A stretch of DNA of 18,065 nucleotides, from contig JADGJH010000040.1 of the NCBI GenBank assembly GCA_027596945.1, positions 20,459-38,523 of the forward strand, in the 5' to 3' direction. The translations under genes and the position numbers were made by a program. A model generated the notes under the pieces. The model searched no databases, was not told the origin of the DNA, and was given only the letters and a program-made list of their open reading frames with translations. The DNA is from Physocladia obscura. Lineage: Eukaryota; Chytridiomycota; Chytridiomycetes; Chytridiales; Chytriomycetaceae. Shown here in pieces: positions 1 to 8,277 of the stretch (within the stretch, counting starts at the first letter, position 1; each line of letters starts with the position of its first letter).

Positions 1-2990
1 GTTCATATTCTTCTCACATCTAATTTTTCGATTCGTTTCAAAAATTGAAGGCCTTTGTAGTCAAGCGACCTCACAAACCCCTTTTGTGCAATTCCAAGAT
101 CTAGTTTTTCAAGAGCTGTATCCGAGATTAATTTCCACAAACGTTGATGAGGATTTTCTTCAACATAGTCCATAGCATCTTGGAGCGACGAGTTTGTTAA
201 TATTGCTACATTGTTTTATAAATGATTAACTTATCAGCAAATTATAAGTTGTAAAGAACCTCTAGTCTCACGAAGTTGTTTACTGTCGAAAGTTAAAATA
301 TAATCTTTTTTCGGACTCTCTGGATCCTTCAAAAGATCGTCAAGAAGCACAGTTTTTACTTGAAGGTTTTCGAAGGCGCAAATGTCTAAAATATCTCATT
401 AATGTATTTTCTCTAGTTTATAAATATCTCACATCCGGAGCACGTCACTGGCTCTTCAGGGATATTATTTTCTTGAAAGATAAACATTCTTGTTTTTTCC
501 ATTATCGCGAAAGATTCAGGATTATCCGCCGCCCTGTAGTCAGTTTTTGGAATAAATTCTCAAACTTTGAATGGCAAGCAAACCATTTGATATCCCAGAC
601 ATCTTTTCTTTCGAATTCAATGAGATTTCCGCCGCCATCAACAGTATTGTTGGAAGTTATGTAACTTCCTGTGTTTCCCGAGACAGAACGCTTTCCCAGT
701 TTCAGCATTTTAAGAACTCCGGATACATCCAAGATTGCGAGTTTAGAGTTATTAGAGTTCAACGATATGGTTTGTGGGCGGATTTGAATTGTATATTTTG
801 CCTCGAGAGAAATAGATTGAAGAGCAATTTGCAAAAATGTTCCGCTTTGACGTGCAATCATCAAGAGAGACTCACTTACTGATATACAAGTTATCGGATC
901 TCCAGTTAATCTGAGACTTTTTGCAATTAATGAATATAAACTATTAAAACACACTCAAAACATACACCAACCTATTTTTTTGTATACTGTCTAGACTGAG
1001 AAGAGGTATTTCAAGGTTGAGAGTGTCTGTCACATCTTCAATATGAAACATTCGGTCTTTGAGTCCGCCTTCTTTTCTTCTGATGACTTTTGCGTTTAAG
1101 CATTAGATAAAAAGCTTTAATCAAAATTTGCCAACCATCGAGAGCACCAGATTTTTTTGGTGCAATTCGAAACTGCCAACAAAAAACGGTGTCAGTAGAC
1201 GATACAATTACTTGGGTCTTTGTTATCCGAGCCATTGTTGGGGCAAAATGAACTTGTCGCGTCTCGATGGCAGTCCCAATAGCATTAGCAACTGTGAGCA
1301 GATAGCTGCTTACTTTCATCAATTTTACTAGTTTTAATATGAATACTTACTTTTCACCACTTTCGTCTGCTTTTGACACCAGTAGGCAGTATTCTCCATC
1401 GCTAGTCATTAACGACAGTTTATTAACCAATCTGAAATAGCATTTTACTTCGGTTCTTATCGTTTATTAGACTCACTTCACATATCGGTCATTTGTCTTC
1501 GTATTCCAGTATAAAATCATTGTTTCAGATTGATCGTATTTTTGAAACCCATAAGCAAGAATATCAGTTGCAAAATGACACCATTTATAGTCCGGTCGAA
1601 TATTTGCAAAGTAAATAAAAGAGTCCACAGCAAGTGCAATACGTAGGCCTCCATGCTCCCATGAAAGAGATGATATTTTTTTTCCTGGAACTTTGAGAGA
1701 TCGCAAGTACTGAACCAAGAATATTTTTCATTAAAGAAAAAAAATAGGATAATGGAAAATTAAACCTGGCCAAAAGTATCGTAAAATTGAACGACGCTAA
1801 CTTCTTTTTCTTCACCTTGAGAGCTTCGTGCGAATTGAATTCCAGATACCGCGAGAACTGACCCGTAATTATTCCATTTTATGTTCAAGAATCTCATATT
1901 TGTGTCCAAGACTAGTGGAGCTGTTCAAGGAGTGTAAATGTACGATTTGGTACCCATGATTAATCAAAAAAGCAGAAATACATGGGTCCTTGTCGTCTCT
2001 CATTATTTGAATTTTTCCGTTTTCGAATGCAATCGCAAGGCAAGGAGCTTTTACTTCAACATATCCGTTACTGCCATTGTACCTGCATATAAACGTAGAA
2101 TGATTCAAAAACCAAAGAAAAAGCTGATTGGTTTCACTGACCAGTCCATCGAAGCTATTTTCAACGTTGCCGCGTTATCACTACAGTATATTGGCAATTT
2201 CGACTAATAATGATCAGTTTGTCAGCAAAAAATAATAAATAAGCTTCCAGTACCAAAAAAGAGCCCGTTCCGTCGTAAAAATGAAGCTCCCCTGTTAATA
2301 ATCCAAAAAGTATATTTTTTCCGTCAGGAGACCATTGGACATGCGTTAATGCCGTCTGTTTAAGTTCTTTTCCCCAGATTCGATTTCCGTCAACTGATCC
2401 AACAATGACAGCTCCTGTGAACGGTTTAACTCTAAAATCGTTTTAATTGTTTTTTACCGTCTTCATATATTATGCAAATTTTTTGGCCATCTTTACTCCA
2501 TTCCATATCAGCGACAACACTTTTATTGCGATTATTGATCATTTCCTCATACCTACAAATTTCAGGGTTCAATAGATTTGAAAGCGTGTTTTAATTTACC
2601 AACCATGTGCCTTTGTACAAAATCCACACAATTATCAAACCAAATTGATCAGACGTCGTCAACTTTTTATATTGCTCATTCCATTTTGACACAATAACAG
2701 CACCTTATTTTTGGCTGAGCAAATAAATAAATTAAGCTTAAAAACGTACCGGAATGTCCCTCTAGCGTTTGATTCATACTCAAATTACTCGATGTGGCAG
2801 GATCTGGGGGCTTTTTTCCGTCCGCCGCTGCGACGGTCGTATTTATTGGAGGTGGATTCTCGAGTTTCAGAACTTTAAGAAGTCCATCTTCTCCACCACA
2901 TGCAATCCAGCCTTGATCATTATCCCACGCGACTGTACGTAATTTAATTCCATTCGGAATTGCGATCTTCTTGGACAGAAAAACGAACAT
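1..2990 (-). CDS. IFT121: Intraflagellar transport protein 121 (WDR35), C-terminus outside window
   Basis: Subunit of the IFT-A complex, which drives retrograde transport and membrane-protein entry in cilia. Fifteen exons (minus): 2750-2990, 2600-2703, 2458-2545, 2254-2414, 2142-2203, 1982-2082, 1766-1920, 1477-1709, 1351-1431, 1136-1305, 972-1086, 584-910, 433-533, 260-385, 18-205. A GTGAG donor follows at 17, so the gene runs off the left edge. The joined exons give exactly 751 codons without a stop; family members are about 1,150-1,200 residues. The match to WDR35 is collinear throughout: start [17 protein letters not shown], then [74 protein letters not shown], and finally [20 protein letters not shown]. 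That covers both N-terminal WD40 propellers and the start of the TPR-like helical region. Introns are 43-61 bp. Two junctions are ambiguous: exon 2/3 near 2546-2553 and the acceptor at 911 or 917. The start ATG at 2988-2990 is the family start. Confidence 0.95.
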
Positions 2991-2993
2991 TTT

Positions 2994-2999
2994 TTTATT
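2994..2999 (-). terminator. Candidate poly(A) signal of the Hsp20 gene
   Basis: AATAAA lies on the minus strand 10 nt after the Hsp20 stop codon and 3 nt before the IFT121 ATG. If it is used, cleavage 10-30 nt downstream would fall inside the IFT121 coding sequence, so the two transcripts would overlap. The motif also sits in an A-run, so a chance occurrence is possible. Confidence 0.4.
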
Positions 3000-3009
3000 C
3001 ACAAGAATA

Positions 3010-3696
3010 TTACAAAATAACAATTTTCTTTTCGTCTCCTTTCCCAGCAGGATTCTTGGGAATCTCAAGTTTCAATACTCCATTTTCCATGGACGCACTG
3101 ATTTTTTCGTTGGAGGCGTCAGTTGGAAGATCAATCGAGCGAGAAAAAGATCCGCTTGATCTTTCGACAATATGACGCTGTTAAATAAAATTAACACCAT
3201 TTAAAAATAGTATTTGAAAGAAATAAAATAGTATAGAATGAATGCGTACCACATCGGATTTGTCTTCTGTTTCAATAGTTCGCTTTCCTGAGATTCGCAA
3301 ACCGCCATTCTTAACTTTGACGGAAACTTCATCCTGCGTGAATGTGAGTGATTCGATACATAAAAGCAATTGACCAGAAAAAACCTTTTTGAGGCCTGGC
3401 AAGTCGGCAGTGACGATGTATGCCTTGTCAGTTTCAACGATATCAAGTGCCGGGCCAGAAACAAACGCCGGCGACCACGCTGGAGCATTGAAGACCGAAA
3501 ATGCCGGAGAAGCAAGCTCGCCAAATATACTGTTCATCATATGTCTCTCCATCAATGTAGCATCGTTGGAGATCGGAGAACGTATAGGGACAGAAGAGTG
3601 ATGATCTGGACGAGCTGCGAGCTCCCAGAGATGGCGATTGACAAATTGACGCGGAGACGTAATATTTTTGCGGGCGAGGGTGAGAGCGTTTTGCAT
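3010..3696 (-). CDS. Small heat shock protein, Hsp20/alpha-crystallin family
   Basis: ATP-independent chaperone that holds unfolding proteins. Exons (minus): 3385-3696, 3250-3333 and 3010-3177, giving 187 residues, within the usual sHSP size range. The alpha-crystallin domain covers about residues 83-187. Seen motifs are [22 protein letters not shown], then [18 protein letters not shown], then [17 protein letters not shown] and the beta8-beta9 segment [15 protein letters not shown]. The tail KKIVIL carries an I-x-I motif of the kind that docks neighbouring subunits. The first intron (3334-3384, 51 bp, donor GTTTTT) is a multiple of three and has no stop; removing it restores the family spacing between LPGLKK and DEVSV. 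The second intron is 3178-3249. The N-terminus ([12 protein letters not shown]...) is basic and could be a mitochondrial presequence, but that is inference. The gene sits 19 bp upstream of IFT121 on the same strand. Confidence 0.9.
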
Positions 3697-3740
3697 TTTA
3701 TTTGTTTGTATTTGAAAACTCCATGGCTGCCTCTTTTCCC

Positions 3741-3749
3741 CCTTTTATA
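3741..3749 (-). promoter_or_regulatory. TATA box of the Hsp20 gene
   Basis: TATAAAAGG reads on the minus strand 44-53 nt upstream of the Hsp20 ATG at 3696, a suitable position for an inducible promoter with a short 5' UTR. Upstream there are scattered TTC/GAA triplets (for example TTCAAAATTC), but I see no clean heat shock element with three alternating nGAAn units. Confidence 0.5.
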
Positions 3750-3817
3750 GAATTTTGAATGACAATTTTTGAGTCATTCAGACATCGCTTAAAAATAAAA
3801 TAAAAACTCGGCAATAG

Positions 3818-4308
3818 CTAAGCGTACGCTTGAGCCTTAATAGCCTCAGCCAATATCCAGTCTCTTTCAAGCTTAAACTTGCAATTACGGCACTTAAACA
3901 CCTTTTAAACCTTGATTCGAATTAGGCCTTCCTCAAAAACAGACAGTTTTGGATCAAGACTCGGTAGCCAGTGTAGACACTGAGTCTACAAACGGTTCAG
4001 ATAGATTCACAGCCTTGATACCATCCAATCAGTTCCGCAAAACACCTGAGTTGGTATTGTTCTTGAGTTCCTTGATAGTCTGTCCGAAAACACGAAAAAC
4101 TAGCGTGGTGTTAAGTTTTGAGAGCTGAAAATGACAATGGAAATGATAAAAGGAATTTAAATAAATATCTGGAAATCCTTCCTTTCACTTATTTTATTCT
4201 TACTTGGAATTTTGTACTCAAGCTATCGAAAACAAGCTGGTCCCCCTTGACACAAAATTGAGAACTCTCTTTAAGCACAGACTTGGAGAACTTTGCCGTT
4301 TTATTTTT
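3818..4308 (-). pseudogene. Decayed coding region with Fanzor/TnpB-like zinc-ribbon tail
   Basis: Minus-strand remnant. Segment A (4308-4204, 35 open codons) joins in phase across a well-formed 79 bp intron (4125-4203, GTAAGA...TTTTCAG) to segment B (4124-4032, 31 codons), which ends at TGA 4031-4029. The same frame continues past that stop and further stops down to about 3903, where the frame shifts. The tail 3904-3818 reads KVFKCRNCKFKLERDW then ILAEAI and stops. CxxC followed by xRDWxxAxxI resembles the zinc ribbon plus RuvC-III segment of TnpB/Fanzor nucleases (CxxCG...DRDxNxAxNI). Just upstream, SKTVCF-stop-G lies in register with their SKTCxxCG first knuckle, with the TGA stop where a Cys codon is expected. 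The consensus Asn of the RuvC-III stretch is not kept. Segments A and B match nothing I recognise, so the family call rests on the last 60 or so codons. Confidence 0.4.
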
Positions 4309-4549
4309 TCAAGTAGCAGCAATCAAACCAAAATAATTGCATGTTTTTATTTGGTAATGAGATAAACTCCATATGAGCAGAGTTCAAGGTGATTCAATCA
4401 ATAAACTGAAGTTACAACACCGGCGGCATGAATAATATTTTATTTATCGTTGAAACTCTTCCGAGAGAACCAAACAAATTGCCCTGCTTGTTTACACCTG
4501 CAACGAAATCCAGACGATTTTATTTTCAGTTATAAATTTATTTTCGGTG
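4309..4549. other. Intergenic region upstream of XPB
   Basis: Non-coding in all frames as far as I can see. It must hold the XPB promoter. A TATAAATTTA stretch lies at 4531-4540, only 10 nt before the XPB ATG, too close to act as a normal TATA box. A TTTTCAG at 4523-4529 could be the 3' end of a 5' UTR intron. I see no tRNA or other RNA gene. Confidence 0.4.
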
Positions 4550-7500
4550 ATGAAGCGAATTCGAGTTGAAAGTGAGGACGATGATTCGAATTCTGAGTTT
4601 GCCGTGAGCGACTCTTCGAGCCACGACAGCAGTGCAAGCTTAGAATATGACAGCAACGAAAATCATACGGGTGTTCAAGGGCCAAATTCTAATAGAGACA
4701 CGCACTCGGATTCAAATTCAGATTCGAATGCAACCAGAAACACGAAAGCTGTCCGTAAATTGAAACAAGCAACATCACAACACACAAAGCGCAAAGTAAC
4801 AGTTACAGCAACTTCTCCACCGAATTCGGATTTGGAGTTGGATAACGAAACCTTGAAGCTTGACCACTCGCTGCGCCCTATTTATGCTGCTGCAGACGGA
4901 TCACTCTATCTGGAAGCATTCTCACCAATTGCTGAACAAGCCATTGATTTTCTTGTGGCTGGTTTGTGATTTCAAGCTGCCCAATTGATATCTAACGCAT
5001 ACTTTCAGTTGCAGAACCAGTGTCTCGTCCAAAACTGATTCATGAATATATCTTGACTGAGTATTCGCTTTATGCTGCCGTCAGGTTTCTATTCAATCTC
5101 CAAAAATAGTCAAATGATTCACCTCAACCTTTTTTGTCAAGTGTTGGAATTCAAACTGAATCCATTATTCAAGTTCTCAATAAGCTTTGCAAAACCGATT
5201 TACCTGACAAATTGGTGTCTTTTATACGCAAGCACACAAATTCATATGGCAAAGTCAAGCTTGTCTTGAAAGACAATCATCAATACGTCGAGTCAGCTTT
5301 TCCTGAAGTGTTGCGCATTTTATTGAAAAACGAAGTTATCAAAGATGCCAGAATTTCGGTAGCTGAAAACTCAACGGAAGTTTCGAATGATTTCACAGAG
5401 AACGCTCAAAACGACGAATTTACCACACGCTTTCAAACATTTGAACCTGTAACGTTCACAAGACCGGCATTTGTACCTAAAACTGCTGGCAGCGCTTCAA
5501 ATACAATGCCGAGAAATATACGTGAAAATAGCAATGCTGTTGCGAAAAGCAATTCGTCTGTTGCTTATCAAAATTCAGCATCATCTACGCAAGGATCACA
5601 AGTTTCAAAATTATATCACGATTTTGAAAGAGATTATATCGATCTGTTTGAAACTGAAAATGATGATTTATTTGACGAAATGAGCGTATTGGATCCTTTT
5701 GAAAATCTGGACCCTACCCAAATCGAAAAACTTGATCGAATTCTTAGTGGAAAGCAGCCGGCAATTGAATTTAATTCACATATTCTGGGTGAAAATTCTG
5801 ATGAAAATAGTCAACCTTTCGTGAATAGAAATGTAGACGAAACGCGTGGTCAAACTAATCGCGTACAATCTGATCCCATCGACCTCGCGCCACCAATAAC
5901 TCTAGCTCAACTTGACAAAGAGACCGACGAAGAAAATTCGCAATCACTAATTATGCCGCAAGACATTCTTGATCTTAACATAGCATTCATTACTGATCCA
6001 ACAGCAGCCAGAACTCTAGGCTCTCAAGCTGCACCAGCATCTGTTATAATTTCATCTTTTGAAATTGCCCGAATGAAAAGTGAACATGTGCGCAAAGCAT
6101 GTAGTGCAGCTGGGTTTCCAATTCTCGAAGAATACGATTTTCGCGCTGACACTACCATTCCAACTTTTGATATTGCTCTCAAACCTGCTGCAATTTTGAG
6201 ACCATATCAAGAAAAAAGCCTCAATAAAATGTTTGGAAATGGGCGCGCGAGAAGCGGAATTATCGTTTTACCATGTGGAGCTGGAAAGACTCTGGTTGGT
6301 GTAACGGCGGCCTGCACTATAAAAAAGCGGGTATTAGTGTTATGTACTAGTGCAGTCAGCGTCGAGCAATGGGCCAGAGAATTCAAATCTTGGGCAAATG
6401 TGAAAGATGGAGATGTCGCGAAGTTCACATCGCAGCATAAAGAGCTTGTAAGGGTTTTCTAATGCGTTTTTTATTTTGACTGTATCAAACAGCTTCCAAA
6501 TGACAACGGCATATTAATTTCCACTTATACGATGGTGACTTTTTCCAACAAACGTGCTTATGACGCACAAAAAATGATGGATTATATTTGTTCAAGAGAG
6601 TGGGGTCTCTTGTTACTTGATGAAGTTCATGTTGTTCCAGCAGACATGTTTCGCAAGGTTCTCACAATTGTGGCAGCCCATTGCAAACTTGGTCTGACAG
6701 CAACTCTAGTACGTGAAGATGACAAAATTGGAAATCTCAATTATCTGATAGGCCCAAAGCTTTACGAAGCAAATTGGCTGGATCTGGCGAAAAAAGGACA
6801 CATTGCTAACGTTCGAGTGAGTTTTATCAACCTGTCTGTAATTAGAAAAAATTTACTTTTTTTTAAAGTGCTCTGAAGTTTGGTGTACAATGACAAAAGA
6901 GTTTTACAAAGAATATCTTGGGCAATCTTCCAGGTATTTCACTTTTTTTCTTCTTCGTATGTGCCTTTGTTTTACCACGATATGCTCAGAAAACGGCAGC
7001 TACTATATGTCATGAATCCAAACAAGATTCAAGCATGCCAGTATCTCATTGATTATCACGAAGCTCGAGGGGATAAGGTTATTGTGTTTTCTGACAATGT
7101 TTTTGCCTTGAAGGTAGGAGTGTGTTTTGATTTGTTTCTTTTTTAATGCTTTCTGGCAGCATTATGCAACAAAATTGAATCGACCCTATATTTACGGTGG
7201 TTCTTCTACTGCCGATCGTTTGAGAACATTGCAACAATTTAAATATAATCCTTCTCTAAACACGATATTCTTATCAAAAGTTGGGGATACATCGATTGAT
7301 ATTCCTGAAGCTTCGTGTCTTATTCAGGTAATTTTTACCCTAATTGCTATAATTTTTAAATTTATCACATTACCGTAGATATCAAGCCATTATGGATCAC
7401 GTAGGCAAGAAGCACAACGATTGGGGCGAATTTTACGAGCCAAAAAAAATGCGATTAAGAATGGAGATTATAATTCATTCTTTTACACTCTTGTGTCGCG

Positions 7501-7935
7501 TGATACTGAAGAAGTTTATTATTGTGCAAAGAGACAGCAGTTTCTTATTGATCAAGGTGATTCAAAACTAGAAAATTACAAAATTTTTAAATTTTTTTGT
7601 AAGGTTATGCATATGATATTATAACACAACTTGACGGAATGGAAACTGTGGCGCCTTTGGTATATCGGTCAATTAATGAAAGACTGGAACTACTTGCAAC
7701 AATATTGGTGTCGCATGATATGGTTGTTTTTGATGACGAGGAATTGGAGGACTATGACTCTTTGGGTTCGTCGGCATTTAAGACAGCTGAATTTTCATCT
7801 TCAGAAGTGAACAAAGTAACGCAAGTTGCAGCTACAATGAGTTCTTTGAGCGGAGCTGATAATATGGCATATATTGAGCAGACTCGCGGAGGGGTTCGAC
7901 ATCGCAGATTTGATGGCAGTTTCAAAAAAAAATAA
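4550..7935 (+). CDS. ERCC3: TFIIH DNA translocase XPB/ERCC3 (Ssl2)
   Basis: Superfamily 2 3'-5' helicase/translocase of TFIIH, needed for promoter opening by RNA polymerase II and for nucleotide excision repair. Nine exons: 4550-4961, 5009-5084, 5142-6447, 6493-6816, 6869-6933, 6990-7113, 7160-7327, 7379-7556, 7604-7935, giving 994 residues (human 782). An upstream in-frame GTG at 4547 is not used; the start is ATG 4550. Order of domains: acidic, Ser/Asn-rich N-terminus; N-terminal domain ([19 protein letters not shown] to about residue 235); long low-complexity linker (about 235-465); damage-recognition region (EEYDFRAD); helicase domain 1 with RPYQEKSL, Walker A GAGKT (Lys about 545), DEVH box (about 641-644), TAT motif and the XPB-specific RED motif in LVREDDKI; helicase domain 2 with [12 protein letters not shown] and [11 protein letters not shown]. 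The C-terminal [14 protein letters not shown] motif is kept. All key residues are present, so the enzyme should be active. The 45-57 bp introns are phase-consistent. Confidence 0.98.
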
Positions 7936-8277
7936 TTGAAAATAATTGGATATAAATGGCATTGCTTTTTTTTTTCCCTTTGTTTCATTATTTAATATTT
8001 CTTGTATTGGTATTCAAACTCCGCAGAAAATGTGAGATTTGTCAAAACGTTTGACATCTTTTTGTTTTTTCAGTCTGTTTAGCAAACAACTTGTCAACAA
8101 AGTTTCAACGCATTTGAATATACAGCTTCTTTTGCCTTTTCTAATTCCTGTTTGACACTTTGGAGTTGTTGTCAAACGATCGGGAAAAAGAAACAAAAAA
8201 AAAACACGATCAGATCAACAGGTATAATTGTATCATTTGTGCTTATAGAGCTAAATAAGTTAGCAGTAAAATAAACC
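7936..8277. other. Intergenic region between XPB and the TLE gene
   Basis: Contains the XPB 3' UTR (T-run at about 7967-7978, no clear AATAAA) and the promoter of the downstream TLE-like gene. Its only notable content is the TTGACA/TGTCAA motif cluster annotated separately. Confidence 0.5.
8040..8178. promoter_or_regulatory. Clustered TTGACA/TGTCAA motifs upstream of the TLE gene
   Basis: Five copies of the core TGTCAA or its complement TTGACA lie within 140 bp, 100-240 bp before the TLE start codon: TGTCAAAA at 8040, TTTGACA at 8050, TGTCAAC at 8092, TTTGACA at 8151 and TGTCAAAC at 8170. The first two form an inverted repeat GTCAAA-ACG-TTTGAC, and the last two form a wider inverted pair. 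The TGACA core fits TALE homeodomain sites and TTGAC is the WRKY W-box core. Which factor binds, if any, is not shown by the sequence. Confidence 0.35.

Noticed and set aside
3905..3955. Resemblance of a minus-strand frame (LSVFEEGLIRIKV) to a BEL/Pao retrotransposon motif
   Set aside because: The similarity is only a few residues and is followed at once by a stop; the zinc-ribbon reading of the neighbouring frame explains more of the sequence.
3818..4308. Internal TGA codons taken as a sign of a variant genetic code
   Set aside because: None of the six conserved genes contains an internal TGA, TAA or TAG, and the TLE gene ends with TGA at the family C-terminus.
4531..4540. TATAAATTTA as an XPB TATA box
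   Set aside because: Only 10 nt before the start codon, leaving no space for a transcription start and leader.
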